NCBI GenBank assembly: GCA_900539185.1
Contig: UQBG01000011.1
Location: 1 to 64,000 of the forward strand
Length of the DNA stretch: 64,000 bases
DNA from: an uncultured Clostridium sp.
Lineage (GTDB): Bacteria; Bacillota; Clostridia; Lachnospirales; Lachnospiraceae
Direction of reading: 5' to 3'
Shown: piece after piece, positions 1-9,070 of the stretch
Layout of the letters: the number at the start of each line of letters is the position of its first letter
Position numbering within the stretch: the stretch's first letter is position 1
Notes under the pieces: generated by a model
Seen by the model: only the letters and a program-made list of their open reading frames with translations
What the model was told of the DNA's origin: nothing
Database searches by the model: none
Translations under genes and position numbers: made by a program

Positions 1-2
1 CA

Positions 3-410
3 GATAATACGTTACTACTTGAACAACGTATAAAAAAGAAAAATCTTTCTACCACACTTATTTTGCAAGATTTAAATCAAACTGACATTATGGATGCTCT
101 AACTAGAAAAAACGGTCATGCAGAAAACCCAAATTATTATAAAGAAAAAATACGTGATGTCATAGATTATCACATAAAAAAACTAAGAGACATATGCAAT
201 AATAAACATAATTTTTCTTTTTACTTGAATCCAAATTATAATACTTTGGCTATCATATTGACTGACAACTATGCCATGTACAGTATCTATAGAATTGCCC
301 CTGGAAAAACAGAAGTCCCACATTTTATCTTTAAACAAGGGTGTCATGAATATAATCTAGTTAAAAGAGATGTTGATAATATAATTGCGATATCTGAAAT
401 TCAAGAATAA
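3..410 (+). CDS. hypothetical protein, C-terminal part (cut by left edge)
   Basis: The frame ending at the TAA before 411 is open all the way to base 3, so this is the last 135 or so residues of a longer protein, not a gene starting at the TTG near 63. I do not recognise the family. The visible part is rich in Lys, Asn and Ile, has a charged helical stretch and then an alternating hydrophobic segment, and shows no membrane span. Its base composition is clearly more AT-rich than guaA next door, and it converges on guaA. Taken with the paired repeats just after its stop, I infer it is the last gene of an integrated island; its function is unknown. Confidence 0.6.
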   Translation, partial: DNTLLLEQRIKKKNLSTTLILQDLNQTDIMDALTRKNGHAENPNYYKEKIRDVIDYHIKKLRDICNNKHNFSFYLNPNYNTLAIILTDNYAMYSIYRIAPGKTEVPHFIFKQGCHEYNLVKRDVDNIIAISEIQE

Positions 411-416
411 ATACTT

Positions 417-434
417 GTACCCAAATCGTACCCA
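417..434. repeat. two direct GTACCCA repeats, possible integrase arm sites
   Basis: GTACCCA occurs at 417-423 and again at 428-434, an 11-bp phase or one helical turn. A further ACCCA follows at about 440. Short phased repeats just inside an island end are typical of tyrosine-integrase arm sites, and the 3' end of guaA is a known island insertion target. The role here is inferred. Confidence 0.35.
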
Positions 435-447
435 CCGCCACCCAAAA

Positions 448-487
448 AATCCCTACAAAGCCTATAAATACAGGCTTTGTCGGGATT
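448..487 (-). terminator. terminator after guaA
   Basis: Long hairpin: ACAAAGCCT (455-463) pairs with AGGCTTTGT (472-480), extended by AATCCC/GGGATT across a one-base mismatch. On the minus strand the stem runs straight into a T-rich tract, which fits an intrinsic terminator 8 bases after the guaA stop. A weaker T tract on the other side could also stop the converging gene. Confidence 0.7.
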
Positions 488-494
488 TAGCTTT

Positions 495-2036
495 TTACTC
501 AAACTCTATCGTTGCCGGCGGCTTCCCGGTACAGTCATACAGTACCCGGTTAACCCCCTTTACTTCATTTACGATTCGATTCGTTACCTTTTCCAGTACC
601 TCCCATGGGATCTTCGCACTTTCCGCTGTCATGAAGTCCGATGTCGTTACTGCCCGCAGGGCTACGGCATAGTCATAAGTTCTCTCATCACCCATGACAC
701 CTACGCTCCGCATATTGGTCAGTGCCGCAAAGTACTGTCCCAGATCCTGATCGACGCCTGCCTTTGCGATCTCCTCACGATAGATGGCATCTGCATCCTG
801 TACGATCCGTACCTTCTCTGCCGTTACATCACCGATGATACGGATACCCAGTCCCGGTCCCGGAAATGGCTGACGATATACCAGATAGTCCGGGATACCC
901 AGCTCCAGTCCTGCCTTACGCACCTCATCCTTAAAGAGCAGACGAAGCGGCTCCACGATTTCCTTGAAGTCTACATAGTCCGGCAGACCGCCTACATTAT
1001 GGTGAGACTTGATGACTGCGGACTTTCCCAGTCCGGACTCGATGACATCCGGATAAATGGTTCCCTGTACTAAGAAGTCTACCGCACCGATCTTCTTTGC
1101 CTCTTCCTCGAATACACGGATGAACTCTTCCCCGATGATCTTCCGCTTCTTCTCCGGCTCTGTCACCCCGGCTAGCTTCGCATAGAAACGATCCTGTGCA
1201 TTGACACGGATAAAGTTCAGATCATATGGTCCCTCCGGTCCGAATACAGCCTCTACCTCATCGCCTTCATTCTTCCGCAGAAGTCCGTGATCTACAAATA
1301 CACAGGTCAACTGCTTTCCAACCGCCTTAGACAGCAGAACCGCTGCCACAGAGGAATCCACACCGCCGGATAAGGCACATAGCACCTTGCCGTCTCCGAT
1401 CTTTGCGCGCAGCTCCTGAATCGTATGCTCTACAAAAGAGTCCATCTTCCAGTCACCCTTGCAGCCACATACCTGATATACGAAGTTTGCCAACATCTTC
1501 TTACCTTCCTGTGTATGCATAACCTCAGGATGGAACTGTGTTGCATATAGCTTCTTCTCCGGACATTCCATAGCTGCTACCGGGCAGACCGGCGTATGTG
1601 CTGTGATCCGGAATCCTTCCGGTGCCTTTGCGATATAGTCCGTATGGCTCATCCAGCAGATCGTAGTCGGAGCTACATCACCGAACAGAACGGATTTTTG
1701 ATCAACCGCTACCTCTGTCTTTCCATACTCACTTACCGGAGCCGTCTCTACCCGGCCACCCAGTGTATATGCCATAAGCTGGGAGCCATAGCAGATACCC
1801 AGAATTGGGATACCCAGCTCGAAGATCTCCTTCTGATAGCGTGGAGATTCCTCCGCATATACGCTGTTCGGACCTCCTGTAAATATGATTCCCTTTGGAT
1901 TCATTTCCTTGATCTTCTCGATCGGCAGTGTATACGGATGTACCTCTGCATATACATTACACTCTCTGACTCTTCTGGCGATCAGCTGATTATACTGTCC
2001 GCCAAAGTCCAGTACAATGATTAATTCCTGTTTCAT
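495..2036 (-). CDS. guaA: GMP synthase (glutamine-hydrolysing)
   Basis: Makes GMP from XMP, glutamine and ATP in the cytoplasm, the last step of guanine nucleotide synthesis. At 513 residues it is full length. The N-terminal class I amidotransferase domain has the nucleophile Cys82 in GICYGS and the partner pair His169 and Glu171 in FHPE. The ATP pyrophosphatase domain has the SGGVDSS loop at 223-229, and the C-terminal dimerisation domain ends in IEFE. It is the last gene of mutY-DUF3783-guaA, 43 bases after the preceding stop, with an AAAGGA ribosome site before the ATG. Its 3' end appears to border an inserted island but the reading frame is intact. No purine riboswitch is visible, as expected for an internal operon gene. 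Confidence 0.97.
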   Translation of the reverse strand: MKQELIIVLDFGGQYNQLIARRVRECNVYAEVHPYTLPIEKIKEMNPKGIIFTGGPNSVYAEESPRYQKEIFELGIPILGICYGSQLMAYTLGGRVETAPVSEYGKTEVAVDQKSVLFGDVAPTTICWMSHTDYIAKAPEGFRITAHTPVCPVAAMECPEKKLYATQFHPEVMHTQEGKKMLANFVYQVCGCKGDWKMDSFVEHTIQELRAKIGDGKVLCALSGGVDSSVAAVLLSKAVGKQLTCVFVDHGLLRKNEGDEVEAVFGPEGPYDLNFIRVNAQDRFYAKLAGVTEPEKKRKIIGEEFIRVFEEEAKKIGAVDFLVQGTIYPDVIESGLGKSAVIKSHHNVGGLPDYVDFKEIVEPLRLLFKDEVRKAGLELGIPDYLVYRQPFPGPGLGIRIIGDVTAEKVRIVQDADAIYREEIAKAGVDQDLGQYFAALTNMRSVGVMGDERTYDYAVALRAVTTSDFMTAESAKIPWEVLEKVTNRIVNEVKGVNRVLYDCTGKPPATIEFE

Positions 2037-2079
2037 AATCCGTTATCCTTTCTCCTGTCACGTCTCCGTCTCTTCTCTA

Positions 2080-2526
2080 TTACTTTCCGGTCTTTACTAC
2101 TTCACTCTCGCCGACCGGAACCACACCGGGAACCTCGCCTGCCATAATCTGTGCATGCTCCTTCTCCAGTTCCTTTGCCAGTTCATAGAACGTCCACTTG
2201 CGGTTTGTACCTGTCACCACACATTTTAATGGTATCCCTGCCAGTCCTCGATTCTTGATATTTACCAGCATCAGATCGATCCGCTTCGTGATATTGAAGT
2301 TATGCATAACCATAACCTCTTCATTCAGTGGCGGATACTGCTCCGGATTCGGGTTCTCCTCCATATCCTTCATACCGGCCAGATAGCCCACGGTTTGTCC
2401 CAGTTGATCATCATGGATGACCTTTACCCGGATTCCCATCTGTACCATTACATACTGAATCTCTCTTGCCCGCTGCGGATCTGTAAATCCATACAGCATT
2501 ACCATTTCTCCTGTCGGTCTGTGCAT
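2080..2526 (-). CDS. DUF3783 family protein
   Basis: Small soluble protein of 148 residues. The start LYGFTDPQRAREI and the following segment with conserved DDQLGQTVGYL fit the DUF3783 family, common in Clostridia and of unknown function. The C-terminal half has a conserved-looking KCVVTGTNRKWTF block and then a charged helix. The ATG has a strong GGAGG site. It sits 17 bases downstream of mutY and 43 upstream of guaA in the same direction, so it is probably cotranscribed, although neither neighbour says what it does. The family call rests on remembered features rather than a search. Confidence 0.75.
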   Translation of the reverse strand: MHRPTGEMVMLYGFTDPQRAREIQYVMVQMGIRVKVIHDDQLGQTVGYLAGMKDMEENPNPEQYPPLNEEVMVMHNFNITKRIDLMLVNIKNRGLAGIPLKCVVTGTNRKWTFYELAKELEKEHAQIMAGEVPGVVPVGESEVVKTGK

Positions 2527-2543
2527 TGTGCTTCCTCCTTACA

Positions 2544-3599
2544 TCATAGTTCCTGCTTTTTCTCCTGTAGCAGTTGTGCAAACGGACGAAATGCGGACGG
2601 CAGGGCAATCCCCTGCTCCAGCTCCTGCAGTGTTACCCACTGAAAGGCCTCCGGCATCCGCTTACATGCCAGATAGTACGCCTTCATCCTCCACTCTACA
2701 TGAGAAAATATATGTGTATACTGATAACTCATCTTCATCTGTTCCGGTGCTGCCTGCCACTGTGTCACCGTATCCGCCGCTGCCTGTTCCGTCAAATGTC
2801 CTTCTACATTCGGGAATTCCCACATGCCGGATAACAGCCCCTGCTTTGGCCGCTTCTTCACCGCAACCCTGTCTCCACATTTCAGGATAAATACCGTTCG
2901 GTCTTCCAGCCTTCGGCTCTTCTTCGCCTCCCGTACCGGATAGCTCTGCCAACTATCATGCTCCTTCGCCAGACAGATCTCCCGCAGCGGACACTCCGTA
3001 CAGTGCGGTGCCCCATTCGGCACACATACCGTAGCACCCAGTTCCATCAACGCCTGTGTAAATGTACCACAGTGTCCGGCCGGATATACCAGTGCCAGTT
3101 CCTCCCGTATCCTGCGTTTCGTCGTCTGCTTATCGATATTGGAAGCGTCCTCCAGCAGTCGGGTATAAACACGCAGTACATTTCCGTCAACCGCCGGTGT
3201 CGGCAGTTCATAACAGATAGAACCGATCGCACCCGCCGTATACTCTCCGATCCCGGGCAGTGTTAAGATCCCTTCATAGGTATCCGGGAACTGACCGTCC
3301 AGCTCCTCTACCACCTTTATCGCTGCCTTCTTCAGGTTTCGAGCCCGATTATAGTAGCCCAGCCCTTCCCACAGCTTCAGCAGTCGATCCTCTTCCACTG
3401 CCGCCAGATCCTCGATCTGCGGAAGCTCATTTAAGAATCTTCGATAATACTCTTTGACCGCCTCCACACGGGTCTGCTGCAGCATAATCTCTGATAGCCA
3501 TACATGATAGGGTTCCCGGTCTCTTCTCCACGGCAGATCTCTGGCATGCGACGAAAACCAGTCCGGCAGAAGCTCTGCCATACGTTCACATCTGTTCAT
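2544..3599 (-). CDS. mutY: A/G-specific adenine glycosylase MutY
   Basis: Removes adenine mispaired with 8-oxoguanine, limiting G:C to T:A mutations. I start it at the ATG at 3597-3599, which has GGAG six bases upstream; upstream starts reaching 3668 (TTG or ATG codons) have no comparable site and would add 23 residues. In the 351-residue form the catalytic Glu37 lies in SEIMLQQTRV, the helix-hairpin-helix LPGIGEYTAG is at 114-123 and the catalytic Asp138 follows. The iron-sulphur cysteines are 192, 200, 203 and 209 (C-x7-C-x2-C-x5-C, one residue more than in E. coli). The last 130 or so residues form the NUDIX-like 8-oxoG recognition domain. First gene of the guaA operon. Confidence 0.95.
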   Translation of the reverse strand: MNRCERMAELLPDWFSSHARDLPWRRDREPYHVWLSEIMLQQTRVEAVKEYYRRFLNELPQIEDLAAVEEDRLLKLWEGLGYYNRARNLKKAAIKVVEELDGQFPDTYEGILTLPGIGEYTAGAIGSICYELPTPAVDGNVLRVYTRLLEDASNIDKQTTKRRIREELALVYPAGHCGTFTQALMELGATVCVPNGAPHCTECPLREICLAKEHDSWQSYPVREAKKSRRLEDRTVFILKCGDRVAVKKRPKQGLLSGMWEFPNVEGHLTEQAAADTVTQWQAAPEQMKMSYQYTHIFSHVEWRMKAYYLACKRMPEAFQWVTLQELEQGIALPSAFRPFAQLLQEKKQEL

Positions 3600-3714
3600 T
3601 TTATACTCCATCGTATCCGATAGTCTCCTATCCGGTTTATCCTGCGACATGGGTACAGTGTACCACATTTTCCGAAAAAAACCAACTATATCCTGTATAT
3701 TCCAGCCCCGACCT

Positions 3715-5601
3715 CTATGCCAGTACGGCGTTTCCGGTATAAAGCTGATAGTAGCGTCCCTGCTGCTTCAAAAGCTCCTCATGGGTACCCCGCTCGATGA
3801 TCCGTCCCTGTTCCAGAACCATGATACAGTCACTGTTTCGGATCGTAGACAGCCGGTGCGCAATCACAAAGGTAGTTCTGCCGGCCATCAGTTTATCCAT
3901 ACCGTCCTGTACCAGTCGTTCGGTTCGCGTATCGATGGAGCTGGTCGCTTCATCCAGGATCAGTGCCGGCGGATCTGCGATCGCTGCTCTGGCAATAGAA
4001 AGAAGCTGTCTCTGTCCCTGACTTAAGTTTGCACCATCTCCGGTCAGGATCGTATCATAGCCCTGTGGCAGCCGCCGGATGAAGCCGTCTGCATTCGCCA
4101 GCTTTGCAGCCGCTACGACCTCTTCATCAGTCGCATCCAGCCGCCCGTACCGGATATTTTCCCGGACACTCATCGTGAACAGGTGTGTATCCTGCAGTAC
4201 AATGCCCAATGACCGTCTCAGGTCTGCCTTCTTGATCTTATTGACATTGATTCCGTCATAACGGATCTTACCGTCCTGTATATCATAGAATCGATTGATC
4301 AGATTCGTGATCGTGGTCTTACCGGCACCCGTGGATCCTACAAATGCGATCTTCTGTCCCGGCTGTGCATACAGACTTACATTGTGCAGCACGATCTTTT
4401 CATCATTATAACCAAAGTCGACATCATCAAACACAACCGCTCCCTGCAGCTCCACATAGGTCGTTTCATCTCCATTCTGATGCTTATGCTCCCATGCCCA
4501 CAGCCCGGTACGCTCCTTGCACGGTACGATTCTGTCGTCTTCCTTCTTCGCATTTACCAGTGTTACATAGCCTTCGTCCACCTCCGGCTCCTCATCCAAC
4601 AGACGGAAGATCCGCTCTGCACCTGCCAGTGCCATGACGATAGCATTGATCTGCATACTGATCTGGTTAATCGGCATATTGAAGCTCTTATTAAAGGTAA
4701 GGAAGCTCGCCAGCTTACCCAGTGTGAAGCCGCCGATGTTTCCGATTGCTAAGATACCGCCCACGATCGCACAAAGCACGAAGCTGATATTTCCGATCTG
4801 TGCATTGATTGGTCCCAGAATATTTGAATAATTGTTTGCCCGATAGGAGCTGCCGCACAGCTCCTCATTCAGCCGGTCAAACTGTTCCTTGCTTTCTTCT
4901 TCATGGCAGAATACCTTTACGACTCTCTGCCCTGCCATCATTTCCTCGATATATCCGTTCAGCGTTCCGATATCCTTCTGCTGTGCGATAAAATACTTTG
5001 CAGACAAACCGCCGATCTTTCGTGTCAGCACCAGCATGACACCTACCATCGCAAAGGTCAGCAGGGTTAACGGCACATTTAATACAAGCATACAGACGGT
5101 GGTACTGACGATGGTAATCGCACTGTTAAAGAGCTGTGGCATCGCCTGACTGATCATCTGACGCAGCGTATCCGTATCATTGGTATACATGGACATAATG
5201 TCACCGTGTGCATGGGTATCAAAGTATTTGATCGGCAGCATTTCCATCCGCTTAAACATCTCGTCCCGGAAGTGCTTCAGAGTTCCCTGTGTCACATTAA
5301 CCATCAGACGGTTATATGTGTACGAAGCCAGAATTCCTACCGCATAGAAGCCTGCCACCCGCAGGATCGCCATCAGCAGTGGCTGAAAGTCCGGCGTATC
5401 CGCCTTTAGCAACGGCTGGATATAGTCATCGATCAGGGTTTGCATGAACATGGTTCCCTGAACATTTGCTATAACACTGATTACGATACAGATTGCCACG
5501 ATAACGATCTGAACTCCATAGAACTTCATCAGAACTCCCATCAGACGTTTCAGCAGCTTTCCGGGATTTTCCGGTCCTTTTCCTTTTACTCTTCTGCTCA
5601 T
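3715..5601 (-). CDS. heterodimeric ABC exporter subunit, canonical ATPase half
   Basis: Membrane transporter half of 628 residues with about six spans in the first 330 residues and a C-terminal ATPase domain. Walker A GSTGAGKT is at 422-429, the signature LSQGQ at 526-530 and Walker B LILDEATSS at 547-555, with the catalytic Glu present. A charged insertion of about 50 residues lies between the membrane and ATPase domains, as in the BmrD/YheH/LmrD group. The ATG overlaps the stop of the partner gene by four bases, so the two are translationally coupled. I infer a drug or lipid exporter controlled by the MarR regulator at the operon head; the substrate is unknown. Confidence 0.9.
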   Translation of the reverse strand: MSRRVKGKGPENPGKLLKRLMGVLMKFYGVQIVIVAICIVISVIANVQGTMFMQTLIDDYIQPLLKADTPDFQPLLMAILRVAGFYAVGILASYTYNRLMVNVTQGTLKHFRDEMFKRMEMLPIKYFDTHAHGDIMSMYTNDTDTLRQMISQAMPQLFNSAITIVSTTVCMLVLNVPLTLLTFAMVGVMLVLTRKIGGLSAKYFIAQQKDIGTLNGYIEEMMAGQRVVKVFCHEEESKEQFDRLNEELCGSSYRANNYSNILGPINAQIGNISFVLCAIVGGILAIGNIGGFTLGKLASFLTFNKSFNMPINQISMQINAIVMALAGAERIFRLLDEEPEVDEGYVTLVNAKKEDDRIVPCKERTGLWAWEHKHQNGDETTYVELQGAVVFDDVDFGYNDEKIVLHNVSLYAQPGQKIAFVGSTGAGKTTITNLINRFYDIQDGKIRYDGINVNKIKKADLRRSLGIVLQDTHLFTMSVRENIRYGRLDATDEEVVAAAKLANADGFIRRLPQGYDTILTGDGANLSQGQRQLLSIARAAIADPPALILDEATSSIDTRTERLVQDGMDKLMAGRTTFVIAHRLSTIRNSDCIMVLEQGRIIERGTHEELLKQQGRYYQLYTGNAVLA

Positions 5602-7355
5602 CTTGTTCCCTCCTGTTCGTCAAAGTCTCCACCGGTTCCATTCTGCGACTCATAGACCTCACGATAGATCTCATCGGTCTGAAGCAGCTCTTCATGGGTA
5701 CCGATTCCGTGGATCTCGCCTTCATTCATGACGATGATCCGGTCTGCCTGCTGCACACTGGATACCCGCTGTGCAATGATGATCTTCGTCGTATCCGGTA
5801 TCTCCTCCGCAAATGCTCTGCGGATCTTTGCATCTGTCGCCGTATCCACAGCACTGGTAGAATCATCCAGTATCAGGATCTTCGGCTTCTTCAGCAATGC
5901 TCTGGCAATACACAGACGCTGCTTCTGACCGCCGGATACATTGGAACCGCCCTGCTCGATATACGTATCGTATTTCTCCGGGAAGCGTTCAATAAATTCA
6001 TCCGCACAGGCCAGCTCACAGGCTCTCCGGCATTCCTCCTCCGTCGCATCCTGATCGCCCCACCGCAGATTATCATAAATGGTTCCGCTAAATAATGTAT
6101 TCTTCTGAAGCACAACCGCTACCTGATTTCGGAGTACCTCCATATCATAGTCCCGCACATCGATGCCACCTACCTGTACACTGCCCTGTGACACATCATA
6201 AAGCCGGCTGATCAGACTGACCAGACTGGTTTTTGCACTACCGGTTCCGCCGATGATGCCGATTGTTTCTCCCGATGCGATATCCAGATTAATATCCTTT
6301 AATACATAGTCTTCCGCATTCTCTTTGTAGCGGAAATATGCGTGATCAAACCGAATGCTTCCATCCGGCACCTCCATGACCGGATGCTCCGGATTCCGGA
6401 TCGTACCGGTTTCATTGATAACCTCGGAGATACGTCTGGCACTCGCCATACTCATACTGATCATGACAAATACCATCGATAACATCATCAGACTCATCAG
6501 GATATTCATGCAGTAGGTCAGCAGACTCATCAGATCTCCGGTCGTCAGTGTATCGGATACGATCATGTGTGCACCCAGCCAGCTTATCAGCAGGATACAG
6601 GTGTATACCGTCACCATCATAACCGGCATATTGAATGCCAGAACACTTTCCGCCTTTACGAACATGTTGTAGACCTTGGCACTGGCCTGAGCGAATTTAT
6701 TGGTTTCATACTCTTCCCGTACATATGCCTTCACAACCCGGATGGCAGATACATTTTCCTGCACACTGGCATTTAACTCATCATACTTTTCAAACACCAG
6801 ATTGAAGTACTTATTTGCAAAACGGATGATCAGTGCCAGGATTGCTCCCAGAACAATCACTGCAATCAGATACACCGTAGCAACTCTTGCATTGATGAAA
6901 AAGGCGGCTGCCATCGCACAGATCAGACTGGCAGGTGCCCGCGTCCCCATCCGGAGCAGCATCATGTATGCATTCTGCACATTTGTTACATCCGTAGTCA
7001 TACGGGTAACCAGTCCGGCAGTGCTATACTTATCAATATTCGAAAACGAAAAGTTCTGGATATTGTAGTACATCGCTTTTCGCAGATTCTTCGCAATACC
7101 TGCGGATGCGTATGCACCATAGCGTCCGCCCATCAGACCGGTGAACAGTCCGATCACTGCCGCTACGATCATCAGCAGTCCGATCTTACAGATGTACCCG
7201 ATATCGCCTCCTTCTACATTTACACCATTATCGATGATCTTTGCCATCAGAAGCGGAACAATGGTTTCCATCAGAACTTCTCCCAGCATGAATAACGGGG
7301 TAGCGATCGATGCTTTTTTATATTCCTTGATCTGTTTTATTAATGTCTTCAGCAT
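5598..7355 (-). CDS. heterodimeric ABC exporter subunit, degenerate ATPase half
   Basis: Partner of the preceding ABC subunit, 585 residues with six spans then an ATPase domain. The Walker A reads GGTGSAKT (369-376), with Ala in place of the glycine before the lysine, and Walker B is LILDD (494-498), with Asp where the catalytic Glu should be; the signature VSGGQ is intact. One consensus and one degenerate site is the hallmark of LmrCD/BmrCD/YheIH heterodimers, so I read this as family-typical rather than decay. It follows the MarR gene with a 7-base overlap and overlaps its partner by four bases, giving a tight three-gene operon. Confidence 0.9.
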   Translation of the reverse strand: MLKTLIKQIKEYKKASIATPLFMLGEVLMETIVPLLMAKIIDNGVNVEGGDIGYICKIGLLMIVAAVIGLFTGLMGGRYGAYASAGIAKNLRKAMYYNIQNFSFSNIDKYSTAGLVTRMTTDVTNVQNAYMMLLRMGTRAPASLICAMAAAFFINARVATVYLIAVIVLGAILALIIRFANKYFNLVFEKYDELNASVQENVSAIRVVKAYVREEYETNKFAQASAKVYNMFVKAESVLAFNMPVMMVTVYTCILLISWLGAHMIVSDTLTTGDLMSLLTYCMNILMSLMMLSMVFVMISMSMASARRISEVINETGTIRNPEHPVMEVPDGSIRFDHAYFRYKENAEDYVLKDINLDIASGETIGIIGGTGSAKTSLVSLISRLYDVSQGSVQVGGIDVRDYDMEVLRNQVAVVLQKNTLFSGTIYDNLRWGDQDATEEECRRACELACADEFIERFPEKYDTYIEQGGSNVSGGQKQRLCIARALLKKPKILILDDSTSAVDTATDAKIRRAFAEEIPDTTKIIIAQRVSSVQQADRIIVMNEGEIHGIGTHEELLQTDEIYREVYESQNGTGGDFDEQEGTR

Positions 7356-7837
7356 GTGGTGTCTCCTTTCTCCAGTTCGTCCATATCCACAGGAGCGGGT
7401 ATGCCGCTGTCTGCCATTTTTTCACTCATTTTCAGTAATACCGACAGGAATACCTCTACCTCCTCCTCCGTCAGATCCCGGCTGAGCATCCGCTCCATAT
7501 CCAGCACCTTCCGGTGGATCCGGATTTCCAGCTCCCGGCCTTTTTCTGTCAACACCAGCTTCTTCAGTCTGGCATCCTGTGCCACACTGCACCGGGTGAT
7601 CAGACCATTCTTTTCCATCGCCTGAAGATTCTGTGTGACCGTCGATCTCCGCAGGCAGAAGAAGTCCTCGACATCCTTCTGATAGATGTTTCTCTTCTCC
7701 GAGCTGACCGCCAGAAGATGCAGGATCCGGCTCTGCGAGCCGCTGATGCCCTCCTCCTCTGCTGCCCGGTGAAGATAATGCTTCAGTTGATTAGACAGTA
7801 TAATAACTTTATTTCCCAGACTATCCGTTGGTTTCAT
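7349..7837 (-). CDS. MarR family transcriptional regulator
   Basis: Winged-helix regulator of 162 residues. The core DNA-binding unit covers roughly residues 30-105, with the recognition helix around RRSTVTQNLQAMEKNGLI and the wing containing the usual Asp-Ala-Arg before KKLVLTEKG; helices at both ends would form the dimer. The ATG has AAGGAG seven bases upstream. It is the first gene of an operon with an ABC exporter, the common arrangement for drug-sensing repressors. A large palindrome placed right after the -10 box of its promoter is its probable binding site, implying autoregulation and relief by an unknown ligand. Confidence 0.92.
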   Translation of the reverse strand: MKPTDSLGNKVIILSNQLKHYLHRAAEEEGISGSQSRILHLLAVSSEKRNIYQKDVEDFFCLRRSTVTQNLQAMEKNGLITRCSVAQDARLKKLVLTEKGRELEIRIHRKVLDMERMLSRDLTEEEVEVFLSVLLKMSEKMADSGIPAPVDMDELEKGDTTC

Positions 7838-7863
7838 ATGTAGTCTCCTTTACAAAAGAAAAT

Positions 7864-7909
7864 AGTTCGACATCAAATTGTTCGGTTGCAAACAATTCGG
7901 TATCGAACT
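7864..7909. promoter_or_regulatory. candidate MarR operator (nested palindromes)
   Basis: Two inverted repeats share one centre at 7886.5. The outer arms are AGTTCGA (7864-7870) and TCGAACT (7903-7909), the inner arms AATTGTT (7876-7882) and AACAATT (7891-7897). The element begins two bases after the -10 box, so a bound repressor would block RNA polymerase. Confidence 0.65.
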
Positions 7910-7911
7910 AC

Positions 7912-7939
7912 ATTCTAACATCTTGTTTGAAATTGTCAA
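7912..7939 (-). promoter_or_regulatory. promoter of the marR-ABC operon
   Basis: On the minus strand a perfect TTGACA (7934-7939) is followed after 16 bases by TAGAAT (7912-7917). The gene start is about 75 bases downstream. Confidence 0.65.
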
Positions 7940-7974
7940 TACAGTTTTTATGTTTATAATTTTTTCATTCTTTT

Positions 7975-8565
7975 CTATCGGTCTTTATTCTGCTCCACAT
8001 ATTCATCCATATCGATGATTTCTGTATTCATTTCCTTCAGAATTTTCTCTGTATAAACGGCATGAATGATATTCTCGATCCCGTTTAACAGAAGTGCCAG
8101 TCCCAGAACAAACATAAATGCCTTGCTCATTCCGAATGGATTGATGATCAGAATAATGCTGATCACGATACTGATCACTGCCGCCACGAACAGCACCCAC
8201 CAGCCCTTTGCATCCTGCTTCTTTGCATCAAAGGCAATCTTTACCTTCAGTGCTCCTTCAACCAGAATATACAGTCCGATGATAACAGACAGGATGGACA
8301 TTACCCATGCCGGATGTGCAAAGATCAGAACTCCCAGCACGATTCCCAGGATTCCGAAGATCAGCTCGGTAATCAGCTGACTTCTGCGAATATATGCAAC
8401 CACCTGTATGATACCGATGATGCACAGGATCGCTCCTAAGATCCACCCGATCATCTTTACCATTACATCTGAAAATATCATGAATACCAGTCCTGTGACA
8501 CAAAGAATCACAGATGCCAGGATCAAACTCCTCTTTGCGGAACGAATCGATGTTTCAATCTCCAT
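7975..8565 (-). CDS. HdeD/DUF308 family membrane protein
   Basis: Integral membrane protein of 196 residues with about six hydrophobic spans in two similar halves, each carrying an FxHP or NPF-type turn (FAHPAW, INPFG). This is the DUF308 (HdeD-like) fold, whose exact role is unknown; in E. coli HdeD is linked to acid resistance. The C-terminal 30 residues are charged and probably cytosolic. Last gene of the run DUF389-aroB-dut-HdeD, 46 bases after dut, with an AGGAAG ribosome site. Nothing suggests a link to acid stress here beyond the family name. Confidence 0.8.
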   Translation of the reverse strand: MEIETSIRSAKRSLILASVILCVTGLVFMIFSDVMVKMIGWILGAILCIIGIIQVVAYIRRSQLITELIFGILGIVLGVLIFAHPAWVMSILSVIIGLYILVEGALKVKIAFDAKKQDAKGWWVLFVAAVISIVISIILIINPFGMSKAFMFVLGLALLLNGIENIIHAVYTEKILKEMNTEIIDMDEYVEQNKDR

Positions 8566-8611
8566 ATCTACCGACTTCCTTTCTTACTCATTTATACGTT
8601 CTGTACTTCTT

Positions 8612-9052
8612 CTACTGCACTCCGGTGGTACCAAAACCGCCCCGATCTTTTCCGGTCAGTTCTTCCACCTCTTCAAATACGATCTGTGGCTGATGCTTCT
8701 CGATCCGGAACTGACAGATCCGATCATTTTCTTCTATTACAGTATCCCGCATCGCCAGTGCCGGAAAGCGGTACCAGTCGTTCGGTCCACAGTAGCTCTC
8801 ATCTATGATCCCCATCGAATTTGTCTGCAGGATTCCGAAGTTCTTGAAAGTGCTGCTCCGCGGTACAATATGTGCCTCATAGCCCTCCGGCAGCTGAATC
8901 GCAACGCCCAGATGGATGAGCCGGAACTCTCCTGCCTTCATCTCTACCCGTTCTGCTGCCCGCAGATCGATCCAGTCTGACTTTCCATCGATATACTCCA
9001 GTCTGGATATCCTGTCATTTAAATACTTGATCTTTAATGTCACCTGTTCCAT
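8612..9052 (-). CDS. dut: dUTP diphosphatase (dUTPase)
   Basis: Trimeric dUTPase fold, 146 residues, the usual length. The five family motifs are visible in order: WIDLRAA, PRSS, GIIDESYCG, NDRICQFRI and the C-terminal RGGFGTTG arm that closes over the active site. It hydrolyses dUTP to dUMP, keeping uracil out of DNA and feeding thymidylate synthesis. The motif 1 and 3 wording (DLRAA, DESYCG) is slightly divergent from E. coli Dut, and a dCTP-processing relative cannot be wholly excluded. The ATG has GGAGG and lies 18 bases after aroB, so the two are cotranscribed. Confidence 0.87.
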   Translation of the reverse strand: MEQVTLKIKYLNDRISRLEYIDGKSDWIDLRAAERVEMKAGEFRLIHLGVAIQLPEGYEAHIVPRSSTFKNFGILQTNSMGIIDESYCGPNDWYRFPALAMRDTVIEENDRICQFRIEKHQPQIVFEEVEELTGKDRGGFGTTGVQ

Positions 9053-9070
9053 ACCTACTTCCTCCGTCGT

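Noticed and set aside
2017..2229. Plus-strand frames opposite guaA, mutY and the ABC genes
   Set aside because: All are antisense shadows of strongly supported minus-strand genes with no ribosome sites or recognisable domains.
3645..3665. Near-palindrome GGTACAGTGTACC upstream of mutY
   Set aside because: Short and isolated; no promoter or repeat copies support a regulatory role.
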